This document shows, piece by piece, positions 1 through 6,808 of a stretch of 64,000 nucleotides of DNA. Below the pieces are notes generated by a model. It saw only the letters and a list, made by a program, of their open reading frames with translations, was not told the origin of the DNA and made no database searches. Numbering within the stretch: position 1 is the stretch's first letter; each line of letters begins with the position of its first letter. This DNA is from Luteimonas huabeiensis HB2 (lineage in GTDB: Bacteria; Pseudomonadota; Gammaproteobacteria; Xanthomonadales; Xanthomonadaceae): contig NZ_JAAN01000021.1 of NCBI RefSeq assembly GCF_000559025.1, positions 62,001 to 126,000 of the forward strand. Reading direction: 5' to 3'. The translations under genes and the position numbers were made by a program.

Positions 1-319
1 CGCGGCCGTAGGCGGCGCGTTCGGCGTCGGGATCGACGCTGTTGCCGTCCAGGCTGGGTTGCGCGGCGGTGCGGGCGACGGCGAACGGCGACTCGGCCGC
101 CGGCAGCGGCAGGTGGCCGGGGTGCGGCTCGGCGGCGGGGCGGCCGGCCTCGCGCGCCTGCGCGGCGGCGCGCAGCGCGGCGTCGAAATCGAGGTCGCGG
201 GCGAGGTAGCCCGGGGTGTCGGCGTTGGCGAGGTTGCTGGCGATCAGCTTCAGCCGCTGCTCGCGCAGCGGCAGCGCGTCGGCCTGCAGGCCGAGGTAGG
301 ACGAGATCGGGTTGGACAT
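1..319 (-). CDS. flgB: Flagellar basal-body rod protein FlgB (partial, runs off the left edge)
   Basis: Proximal rod subunit of the flagellar basal body, exported by the flagellar type III system and assembled between the MS ring and the distal rod. The visible N-terminus starts MSNPISSYLGLQADAL and then carries the rod/hook family signature with LIASNLANADTPGY at about residues 26-39. About 106 codons are in the window; the family is usually 130-140 residues, so only the C-terminal part is missing. It lies 54 bp downstream of cheV on the same strand and is probably co-transcribed with it. The identity is firm from the SNLANADTPGY motif. FlgC could share the motif, but the position as first rod gene next to cheV favours FlgB. 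Confidence 0.9.
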   Translation of the reverse strand, partial: MSNPISSYLGLQADALPLREQRLKLIASNLANADTPGYLARDLDFDAALRAAAQAREAGRPAAEPHPGHLPLPAAESPFAVARTAAQPSLDGNSVDPDAERAAYGR

Positions 320-373
320 CGCAGCGCTCCGGCGGACTCCCGTCGGCAGGCGCTGCAAGCCGTGTGCCAGACG

Positions 374-1321
374 CTACGCCGCGCCGGCGCGCTCGGCGAC
401 CCGCCGCAGCCGCGCGACCACCTGGTCGGCCAGTTCGTGCGGGCTGTACTTGGCGACGAAGGCGTCGGCGCCCACGCGCTGCACCATCGAGGTGTTGAAC
501 ACCCCCGACAGCGAGGTGTGCAGCAGCACGTACAGGTCGGCCAGGCCCGGGTGCCGACGGATTTCCGTCGTCAGCGTGTAGCCGTCCATCGCCGGCATCT
601 CGATGTCGGAGACCACCATCGCGTAGCGCTGGGCCGGCGGTTCGCCGGCGGCGTGCAGCTGCAGCAGGTGGTCGAGCGCCTGGCGGCCGTCGGAGAGCAG
701 GGTGACGCCGACCCCGAGCTGGTCGAGCACGCTGCGGATCTGCTGCCGCGCCACCCGCGAATCGTCCACCACCAGCACCTGCATCGGCGGCGCGCCCGGC
801 GGCAGCGCGTACTCGGGCGGCAGCTCGGCGTCCATGCGCGCCTGCGAGATGTCGGCCAGCACGCTCTCGACGTCGATGACCTGGATCAGCTCGCCCTGGT
901 AGCGGGTGACCGCGGTCAGGTAGCCGCCTTCCGCGCCCAGGTCCGGCGGCGGCTGGATCTCGGCCACCGCGATGTTGACGATGCGCTCCACCTCGCCGAC
1001 CAGGAAGCCCTGCACCGAGCGGTTGAACTCGGTCACCACCAGGTAGCCGGGCGACTGCTCGTCGCGCCGTTCCGGGTGGCCGATCGCCAGGCCCAGGTCC
1101 AGCACCGGCACGCTGCGTCCGCGCACGTCGGCCACGCCGGAAAACTGCGCCGGCAGCCCGGGCACGCGGAACAGCGGCGGGCGCCGCAGCACTTCCTGCA
1201 CCTTGAACACGTTGACGCCAAAAAGCTGGCGGCCGCCGAGGCGGAACAGCAGCAGCGCCAGCCGGTTGTGGCCGGCCAGGCGGGTGCGCTGGTCGATGCG
1301 GTCGAGCAGATCCTGCGACAT
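374..1321 (-). CDS. cheV: Chemotaxis coupling protein CheV (CheW-receiver fusion)
   Basis: Adaptor that couples chemoreceptors to the kinase CheA; its receiver is phosphorylated by CheA and tunes adaptation. The 315-residue protein has a CheW-like domain at about residues 15-165 and a receiver at about 181-305. Receiver residues seen are the acidic pair D186-D187, the phospho-acceptor D239 in VVSDIEMP, and a lysine in FVAKYSP. ATG at 1321 is chosen because MSQDLLDRIDQRT begins the CheW domain cleanly. Reading the frame further upstream gives only low-complexity sequence antisense to flgA. It is followed by flgB. A FliA-type promoter ends only 7 nt before this ATG, so the mRNA may have almost no leader. 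Confidence 0.93.
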   Translation of the reverse strand: MSQDLLDRIDQRTRLAGHNRLALLLFRLGGRQLFGVNVFKVQEVLRRPPLFRVPGLPAQFSGVADVRGRSVPVLDLGLAIGHPERRDEQSPGYLVVTEFNRSVQGFLVGEVERIVNIAVAEIQPPPDLGAEGGYLTAVTRYQGELIQVIDVESVLADISQARMDAELPPEYALPPGAPPMQVLVVDDSRVARQQIRSVLDQLGVGVTLLSDGRQALDHLLQLHAAGEPPAQRYAMVVSDIEMPAMDGYTLTTEIRRHPGLADLYVLLHTSLSGVFNTSMVQRVGADAFVAKYSPHELADQVVARLRRVAERAGAA

Positions 1322-1328
1322 GCCGCCG

Positions 1329-1355
1329 GTATCGGCCCGGCGCGCGCGCCCTTGA
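1329..1355 (-). promoter_or_regulatory. FliA (sigma-28) promoter for cheV-flgB
   Basis: On the minus strand TCAAG is followed after exactly 14 nt by GCCGATAC, the spacing of the FliA consensus (TAAAG, 14 nt, GCCGATAA). The -10 element ends 7 nt before the cheV ATG, so transcription would begin at or next to the start codon. The -35 differs from consensus at one base. Confidence 0.65.
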
Positions 1356-1365
1356 GCGCGCGGCC

Positions 1366-1381
1366 CGGCACGGGCCTTGCA
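1366..1381 (+). promoter_or_regulatory. Sigma-54 (RpoN) promoter for flgA
   Basis: The sequence CGGCACGGGCCTTGCA has the invariant GG (1367-1368) and GC (1379-1380) separated by 10 nt, plus the GGCACG and TTGCA half-sites of the -24/-12 consensus. The expected transcription start is near 1392, about 23 nt before the flgA ATG. RpoN control of early flagellar operons is known in related bacteria. Confidence 0.7.
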
Positions 1382-1414
1382 CCGGGAAGGGGCAACCCGT
1401 CGCGCCCCGATGCC

Positions 1415-2068
1415 ATGCCGCCCGCCCGCCTGCGCCGCCTGCTGCCCCTGCTCTTCACGCTCGCCCTGCCGGCGGCGGCGCAGGACGGTTTCCAGCCGGT
1501 GGAGACGATCCGCGCCGCCGCGCTGGGCGCGGTGGAGGCGGGCGAGGCCGAGGCCACCCTCGATCTGGCGCTGCGCATGCCGCGCTGCGCGCAGCCGCTG
1601 GAGGCGCAGCGCACCGGCGCCGGCACGGTGGAGGTGAGCTGCCCGGCGGGCTGGCGCCTGTTCGTGCCGGTGCGGGTGCGCCGCAGCCAGACGGTGCTGG
1701 TGCTCTCGCGCGCGGTGGCGGCCGGCGAGCCGGTCGCCGCGGGCATGTTTGCGCTCGAGCGCCGCGATCCCGGGCGCATCGCCGGCGTCGCCCTGGCCGA
1801 TCCGGCCGAGGCCGAGGGCCGCGTGGCGCGGCGCACCCTGGTCGCCGGCAGCGTGCTCACCGCCAACGACCTGGCCGCGCCGCGGCTGGTGCGCCGCGGC
1901 GATACCGTCGCCCTGGTCTCGCGCCGCGGCGGCGTCGAGGTGCGCATGGCCGGCCGTGCGCTGGGCGATGCCGGCGAGCGCGAGCGGGTCAGCGCCGAGA
2001 ACCTGTCCTCGCGCCGGGTGGTGCAGGGCGTGGTCGGCGCCGACGGCGATATCCTGGTGGGGCGCTGA
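1415..2068 (+). CDS. flgA: Flagellar P-ring assembly chaperone FlgA
   Basis: Periplasmic chaperone needed to build the P ring (FlgI) of the basal body. The 217-residue protein starts with a Sec signal peptide (about residues 1-22, hydrophobic LLPLLFTLALPAAAQ). It ends in a SAF/ChapFlgA domain with AVAAGEPVAAG, TLVAGSVLTANDL and the typical end region LSSRRVVQGVV followed by GDILVGR. ATG at 1415 is chosen because it is directly followed by the signal peptide; the open frame continues upstream only as antisense to cheV. It heads flgA-flgM-flgN, divergent from cheV-flgB, and sits just downstream of a sigma-54 promoter. Confidence 0.92.
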   Translation: MPPARLRRLLPLLFTLALPAAAQDGFQPVETIRAAALGAVEAGEAEATLDLALRMPRCAQPLEAQRTGAGTVEVSCPAGWRLFVPVRVRRSQTVLVLSRAVAAGEPVAAGMFALERRDPGRIAGVALADPAEAEGRVARRTLVAGSVLTANDLAAPRLVRRGDTVALVSRRGGVEVRMAGRALGDAGERERVSAENLSSRRVVQGVVGADGDILVGR

Positions 2069-2098
2069 GCCGCATGGCCGGCCTCTCCACGTTCGCCC

Positions 2099-2125
2099 TA
2101 AAGACCTCGCCGGATCGGCCGATAC
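2099..2125 (+). promoter_or_regulatory. FliA (sigma-28) promoter for flgM-flgN
   Basis: TAAAG at 2099-2103 is followed after 14 nt by GCCGATAC at 2118-2125, matching the FliA consensus at all -35 positions and seven of eight -10 positions. It lies 43 nt before flgM. This implies that FlgM, the inhibitor of FliA, is made from a FliA promoter as a feedback loop, in addition to read-through from flgA. Confidence 0.85.
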
Positions 2126-2168
2126 CGGCAACGTCCCCTTTCACGGCTTGCATGCGAGGACCCCTGCC

Positions 2169-2483
2169 ATGAGCCACAAGATCGAAGGCCTGCCGCCGCC
2201 GGCCGCGCTGCGCGGCGCCGCTGCGCTCGGCGGCCAGGTCGCCCGCGCGGGCGATGCCCGCCAGGCGCCGGTCGAGGCCGCCGCCGCCGGCGACAGCCTG
2301 CGCCTGACCGGCGAGGCCGCCGGCCTGCGGGCGATGCAGCGCGAGGCGTCGGCGCAGCCGGCGATCGACCCGACGCGGGTCCAGGCCGCGCGCGAGGCGC
2401 TGGCGGCCGGCACCTACCGCGTCGATGCCGAGGCCATCGCCGCGGCCATGCTCGACCTCGACGCCCGGCTCGGCGGCCGATGA
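2169..2483 (+). CDS. flgM: Anti-sigma-28 factor FlgM
   Basis: Binds and inhibits FliA until the hook is complete, when FlgM is exported. The 104-residue protein has the family layout: a disordered Ala/Gly-rich N-terminal half and a C-terminal FliA-binding helical region (VQAAREALAAGTYRVDAEAI, about residues 73-92, then AAAMLDLDARL). The motif GTYRVDAEAIA is close to the conserved G-x-Y-x-VD-xxxIA of the family. It lies between flgA and flgN and overlaps flgN by 4 nt (ATGA), so the two are translationally coupled. A FliA promoter lies just upstream. Confidence 0.93.
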   Translation: MSHKIEGLPPPAALRGAAALGGQVARAGDARQAPVEAAAAGDSLRLTGEAAGLRAMQREASAQPAIDPTRVQAAREALAAGTYRVDAEAIAAAMLDLDARLGGR

Positions 2484-2827
2484 GCGATCTCGCCGCCAGC
2501 CTGGAGCGCCTGGCCGGGGCGCTGGCCGACGAGCGCGAGGCCCTGCTGGGCCGCGACGCCGAGGCGCTGATGCGCTCGACCCAGGCCAAGCTGGCCGCCC
2601 TGCGCGAGCTGGAGGGCCGCGCGGCCGACGGCGACGGCGGCGATCTCGCCGGTCCGCTGGCGGAACTGGCCGAGCGCAACCGCGCCAACGGCGCGTTGCT
2701 GGCGCGCCGGCGGCGCGAGATCAACTGGGCGCTGCGCCACCTGGGCCGCAGCGAGAGCGCGCCCGCCTACGACGCCAGCGGCCGCGCCGAACGCGGCCCG
2801 GGGCCGCGCCGGCTGGCGGTGGCCTGA
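2480..2827 (+). CDS. flgN: Flagellar export chaperone FlgN-like protein
   Basis: Small helical chaperone expected to escort the hook-junction proteins FlgK and FlgL to the export gate. The 115-residue product is almost wholly alpha-helical and charged (SLERLAGALADEREALLGRD, then AEALMRSTQAKLAALRELE). It ends with a helix carrying NRANGALLARRRREINWAL, the best-conserved part of the family, where an N-G/N pair precedes the last helix. The start overlaps the flgM stop (ATGA). FlgN proteins diverge strongly, so the assignment rests on the helix pattern and the flgM-flgN gene order. Confidence 0.85.
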   Translation: MSDLAASLERLAGALADEREALLGRDAEALMRSTQAKLAALRELEGRAADGDGGDLAGPLAELAERNRANGALLARRRREINWALRHLGRSESAPAYDASGRAERGPGPRRLAVA

Positions 2828-2858
2828 GCGCCGTGGCCTGCGCGCGATGCCGGCCCCG

Positions 2859-2864
2859 TAGAAT
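2859..2864 (+). promoter_or_regulatory. -10 element (TAGAAT) ahead of the kinase gene, with an 8-codon mini-ORF
   Basis: TAGAAT lies 7 nt before an ATG at 2872 that opens an 8-codon reading frame (MPTSRRPP). Its TGA stop overlaps the GTG start of the histidine kinase at 2895 (GTGA). A transcript from this promoter would be leaderless at the mini-ORF and could couple it to the kinase. No good -35 is visible. Confidence 0.45.
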
Positions 2865-2894
2865 GCGGCCGATGCCCACGTCCCGCCGCCCGCC

Positions 2895-4106
2895 GTGACG
2901 CCTTCGTTCCAGGATTCCGCGTCGCTGCCGCCCGACCTGCTCGCCGCCGTACTGTGCCGCCTGCAGGAAGGCGTGCTGCTCTACGCCGACGACGGCCGCC
3001 TCGTCTACGCCAATCCCGCGGCTCAGGTGCTGTGCCGGGCGCACCCGCTGTGGTCGGAAACCCATGCCCGGATCGAGGACCTGCTGCCGCCGCACGCGCT
3101 GCCGCAGGCGCGCGACGAGGGCCGCTGGAGCGATTACCTGCCGTTCGGCGAGGGCCGCATGCTCGCCGCGCGCCTGTACGTGCTCGACGAGCACGAGGGC
3201 CGCTTCCTGCTGCTGCTGCAGGACCCGGGACTGGTGCGCGAGGGCGAGCAGGAGCTGCTGCGCCGGCACGAGGAGCTCAACGTGCGCCTGACCGCGGCGC
3301 AGGCCAAGCTGCTGCAGGCCGAGAAGCTGGCCTCGATCGGCCAGCTCGCCGCCGGCGTCGCGCACGAGATCAACAACCCGATCGGCTACGTGCACTCCAA
3401 CCTGGCCAGCCTGCAGGAATACCTGAGCAGCCTGTTCGCGCTGATCGACGTCTACGAGCGCGCGCTGCACTCGCCGGACCCGCAGGCCATGCAGGCGGAG
3501 ATCGACACCACCCGCGAACGCCTGGACATCGACTTCATCAGCCGCGACCTGCCGCAGCTGATGACCGAGTCGCGGCAGGGCATCGAGCGGGTGACCCGGA
3601 TCGTGCGCGACCTCAAGGACTTCTCGCGCACCGACCGCGACAGCGCGTGGAAGCTGGCCGACCTGCACGCCGGCCTGGAATCCACCCTCAACATCGTCTG
3701 GAACGAGCTGCGCTACAAGGTCACCCTGGAGCGCGAGTACGGCACCCTGCCGATGGTCGAGTGCCTGCAGTCGGAACTCAACCAGGTGTTCATGAACCTG
3801 CTGCTCAACGCCGGCCAGGCGATCGAGGAGCGCGGCACGATCGGGCTGCGCACCGGGCACGCCGACGGCATGGTCTGGGTCGAGATCTCCGACGACGGCC
3901 CGGGCATTCCCGCCGACATGCAGCAGCGCATCTTCGATCCCTTCTTCACCACCAAGCCGGTGGGCACCGGCACCGGGCTGGGGCTGTCGATCTCCTACGG
4001 CATCGTCGCCAAGCACCACGGCCGCATCGAGGTCGACAGCGCGCCGGGCCGGGGCAGCCGCTTCAAGGTGGTGCTGCCGGTGCGCCAGCCCGCGCGCGCG
4101 GGCTGA
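2895..4106 (+). CDS. PAS-domain soluble sensor histidine kinase
   Basis: A 403-residue cytoplasmic two-component kinase without transmembrane segments. A PAS domain fills about residues 12-112 (GVLLYADDGRLVYANPAA), followed by a short coiled coil (113-145). The HisKA helix has phospho-acceptor H157 in GVAHEINNPIGYV. The ATPase domain has an N box (NQVFMNLLLNAGQAI), G1 (DDGPGIP), an F box (FDPFFTTKPVG) and G2 (GTGLGLSI). The INNPIGY H-box is typical of NtrB-like kinases. GTG at 2895 is the likely start; no internal ATG precedes the PAS domain. No response regulator is adjacent on this strand, but a receiver-containing c-di-GMP-type protein lies next to it on the opposite strand and could be the partner. 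Confidence 0.85.
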   Translation: MTPSFQDSASLPPDLLAAVLCRLQEGVLLYADDGRLVYANPAAQVLCRAHPLWSETHARIEDLLPPHALPQARDEGRWSDYLPFGEGRMLAARLYVLDEHEGRFLLLLQDPGLVREGEQELLRRHEELNVRLTAAQAKLLQAEKLASIGQLAAGVAHEINNPIGYVHSNLASLQEYLSSLFALIDVYERALHSPDPQAMQAEIDTTRERLDIDFISRDLPQLMTESRQGIERVTRIVRDLKDFSRTDRDSAWKLADLHAGLESTLNIVWNELRYKVTLEREYGTLPMVECLQSELNQVFMNLLLNAGQAIEERGTIGLRTGHADGMVWVEISDDGPGIPADMQQRIFDPFFTTKPVGTGTGLGLSISYGIVAKHHGRIEVDSAPGRGSRFKVVLPVRQPARAG

Positions 4107-4121
4107 CCCGCCGGCGCGGCG

Positions 4122-5852
4122 CTACAACGCGGGTTCGCGCGCGCGCTGGCCGTCGTAGGTGCGGAACGCCTGGCGGATGTGCTCGCGCAGTTCGTGGTCG
4201 TCCCAGGGCTTGGTCAGGAAGCGGTAGATCGCGCCGCGGTTGATCGCGTCGGTCACCGTGGCCAGGTCGGTATAGCCCGACAGCACCAGGCGGATGGTGT
4301 CGGGGTAGAGCATCTTGACCCGGCCGAGGAACTCGGTGCCGTCCATCTCCGACATCCGCTGGTCGGACAGGATCACCTGCACCTCGTTGGTGGCCAGCAG
4401 GCCGAAGGCGTCGCGGACGTTGCCCGCGGCCAGGATCCGGTAGCCGTCGCGGCGGAACAGGCGCACCAGCGAGCGCAGCACGTTCTCCTCGTCGTCGACC
4501 AGCAGCAGCGTGCGGTCGGGCTTGCTGGCGGCGAACAGCTCCGGCCGCAGGTAGCGCCGGCGCAGCGCCTGGCCGGCGCCCTCGGCGCTCATCGGCTCGC
4601 CGAACAGGTAGCCCTGGAAGCAGTCGCAGTCGGCGCGGCGCAAAAAGCCCAGCTGCGCCTCGGTCTCCACGCCGTTGGCGATCACCTTCATGCCCAGCTG
4701 GTGGCCCATGGCGATCATCGCGCGCACGATCGCGGTCTCGCGGCTGCCGTCGTGGGCGGCGTTGATGAAGCTGCGGTCGATCTTGAGCATGTCGGCGGGG
4801 TAGCGCACCAGCGCGCCCAGGCTGGCATCGCCGGTGCCGAAGTTGTCCAGGGTCAGGCCGATGCCCTCGTGGCGCAGCGCGCTGATCGCCTGGAACACCG
4901 CCTGCGCGTTGTTGTTGAGCGCGCTCTCGTTGACTTCCAGCACGATCGCCGACATCGGCAGGCCCGCCTGCTGCATCTGCCCGAGCAGCCGGTCGACGAA
5001 GTTCGGCTGCAGCAGCTGCAGGGTGGAGACGTTGACCGCGACGAAGAAGTCGTCGAAGCCCTGCTCGCGCCAGTGCCGGACCTGGGCGATCACCCGTTCC
5101 AGCATCCAGTCGCCGATCTGCACGATCACGCCCAGCCGCTCGGCGGTGGGCAGGAAGCGCTCGGGCAGCAGCAGGCCCAGCACCGGCGACTGCCAGCGCA
5201 CCAGCGCCTCCATGCCGACCACGCGGCCGTCGCGGGCGCTGATCTTGGGCTGGTAGCGCAGGCGCAGCTCGCCGTTGGGCAGCGCGTCCACGATCTGGCG
5301 GGCGATCGCGCTCTCGCTCTGCACCCGCTCGCTGGCGGCCCCGGTGTGCACGTGCACCGGCTCGTGCATCAGGTGCGAGGCGTGGCGCACCGCGTTCTCG
5401 GCCAGGTGCAGCAGGTCGCTCGGATCGGTGCCGTGCTGCGGGCACAGGCTGATCCCGACCTTCGCGCCGAGGAACAGGGTGTAGGGCAGCACGGTGAGCG
5501 GCTGCTCGATCTCCGCGACCAGCGACTGCGCCAACGCCTGCGCCTGCGCCTGCGCGGGTTCGGCGCCGTCCTCGAGCGTGGCCACCGCCACGAACTCGTC
5601 GCTGCCGTGCCGCCAGACCCGGCCGCGGCCGCGCAGGCGGCCGGCCAGGCGCTGGCCGACGGTGCGCAGGGCGGCGTTGCCGACCTCCACGCCCATGTTC
5701 TGGTTGATCGAGGCGAAGTGCTCGATGTCGATGTGCAGCAGCACCAGCGGCGGTCCGCCCTCCGCGGCCGCGCGCACCCTGGCGGCGATTTCCGGATGCC
5801 CGGCGCCGAGGCGGGGCAGGGGCGGCGGAATGTCCGGATCGGCGTGCAGCAT
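4122..5852 (-). CDS. GGDEF-EAL-receiver protein with degenerate catalytic sites
   Basis: A 576-residue protein with the order GGDEF-like (about 30-165), EAL-like (about 180-435) and C-terminal receiver (about 447-565). The GGDEF signature is GSDEF (83-87), and the metal/substrate motif around INQNMG lacks the usual ND and GH, so cyclase activity is unlikely. In the EAL domain the EAL triad (215-217), LEVNES and K357 are present, but the DD pair is DN (336-337) and the essential EGVE is NGVE (393-396), which should abolish hydrolysis. The receiver looks competent: D453-D454, acceptor D497 in LSDQRM, and K in FLTKPW. It is probably a phosphorylation-gated c-di-GMP-binding or scaffold protein. 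It follows a histidine kinase gene by 39 bp on the same strand. Confidence 0.85.
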   Translation of the reverse strand: MLHADPDIPPPLPRLGAGHPEIAARVRAAAEGGPPLVLLHIDIEHFASINQNMGVEVGNAALRTVGQRLAGRLRGRGRVWRHGSDEFVAVATLEDGAEPAQAQAQALAQSLVAEIEQPLTVLPYTLFLGAKVGISLCPQHGTDPSDLLHLAENAVRHASHLMHEPVHVHTGAASERVQSESAIARQIVDALPNGELRLRYQPKISARDGRVVGMEALVRWQSPVLGLLLPERFLPTAERLGVIVQIGDWMLERVIAQVRHWREQGFDDFFVAVNVSTLQLLQPNFVDRLLGQMQQAGLPMSAIVLEVNESALNNNAQAVFQAISALRHEGIGLTLDNFGTGDASLGALVRYPADMLKIDRSFINAAHDGSRETAIVRAMIAMGHQLGMKVIANGVETEAQLGFLRRADCDCFQGYLFGEPMSAEGAGQALRRRYLRPELFAASKPDRTLLLVDDEENVLRSLVRLFRRDGYRILAAGNVRDAFGLLATNEVQVILSDQRMSEMDGTEFLGRVKMLYPDTIRLVLSGYTDLATVTDAINRGAIYRFLTKPWDDHELREHIRQAFRTYDGQRAREPAL

Positions 5853-5891
5853 GACGACATTCTAAGCGGCCGCGCGCGCCGCGCCGCGCGC

Positions 5892-6671
5892 TCAGCTGAC
5901 GGCGGGCGGCTCGTAGGGCAACGCGGCCGACACGCGCGTGCCGCGCCGCGGTGCCGATTCGATCCGCAGCGCGCCGCCGGCCAGCCGCGCGCGCTCGCGC
6001 ATGAGCGCCAGCCCCGGCGTCCCGGCCCGCGCCGGGTCGAAGCCCGTGCCGTCGTCCTCCACGTGCAGGTCCAGCCCGTGCGCATGCGCCCGCAACCGCA
6101 GCGCCACCCGGCCGGCGCCGGCATGGCGCAGCGCGTTGTCCAGCGCCTCCTGCGCGATGCGGAAGCCGGCCTGCTCGATCTCCCGCGCCGGCCGCCGCGG
6201 CAGCGCGGCGATGTCCAGCTCCAGCGTCGTCGCGGTACCGCGGAACAGGCGCTCGGCATGCCAGCGCAGCGCCGCCTCCAGGCCCAGCGCGTCGAGCTGC
6301 GGCGGGCGCAGCAGGGTGGAGAGGTCGCGCAGGCGGGCGAGGGTGGCGTCGGCCAGGACCAGGATGTCCTCCAGGTCGTCGCGCCGCCGCGCGGGATCGG
6401 CCTCGTCCATCGCCGCGGCCGCCGACATGCGGATGGCGGTGATCGACTGGCCGACGTCGTCGTGCAGCGCGCGCGAGACCGTGCGGCGCTCGTCCTCCTG
6501 CACGGTGAGGATGCGCGCGGCCAGCGCCCGCAGCTCGCGGCTGTCGGCGGGCGGCGCCTCCGCCGACGCCAGCGGCGGCCGGGCCAGGCGCTGGCGCGAT
6601 TCGGTATCGGGCTTCGGATCGGTGCCGTCGTCGGTGCGGCCGGGTCCCATGCGCGGCGCCCTCGTCTCCAC
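5892..6671 (-). CDS. NarL-type sensor histidine kinase (HisKA_3), soluble
   Basis: A 259-residue cytoplasmic kinase core. The dimerisation domain carries the HisKA_3 signature ERRTVSRALHDDVGQSITAI (about residues 77-96), whose phospho-acceptor is the His in ALHDDVG. The ATPase domain has RIAQEALDNALRHAGA, EDDGTGFD and a late TPGLALMRERARLAGG, where GLGL-type glycine motifs are reduced to GLAL. No membrane segment or sensory domain is visible; the first 40 residues are Pro/Arg-rich and probably disordered. The start is a GTG, and an in-frame ATG seven codons later is equally possible. It precedes the GGDEF-EAL-receiver gene, so the two likely form an operon and perhaps a phosphorelay. Confidence 0.82.
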   Translation of the reverse strand: METRAPRMGPGRTDDGTDPKPDTESRQRLARPPLASAEAPPADSRELRALAARILTVQEDERRTVSRALHDDVGQSITAIRMSAAAAMDEADPARRRDDLEDILVLADATLARLRDLSTLLRPPQLDALGLEAALRWHAERLFRGTATTLELDIAALPRRPAREIEQAGFRIAQEALDNALRHAGAGRVALRLRAHAHGLDLHVEDDGTGFDPARAGTPGLALMRERARLAGGALRIESAPRRGTRVSAALPYEPPAVS

Positions 6672-6808
6672 TTCGCCGGCCAGTCTAGGGCCTGCGAAAG
6701 CGCGGGAACAGGCGCCGGCGCGCTCAATTTCGCCGCCGCGCCGCCGCTATGGGGTTGATGGGTACGCAGGCGACGACGCGACGCGCAGCGAGGGGAGTGG
6801 ACGGCTCG

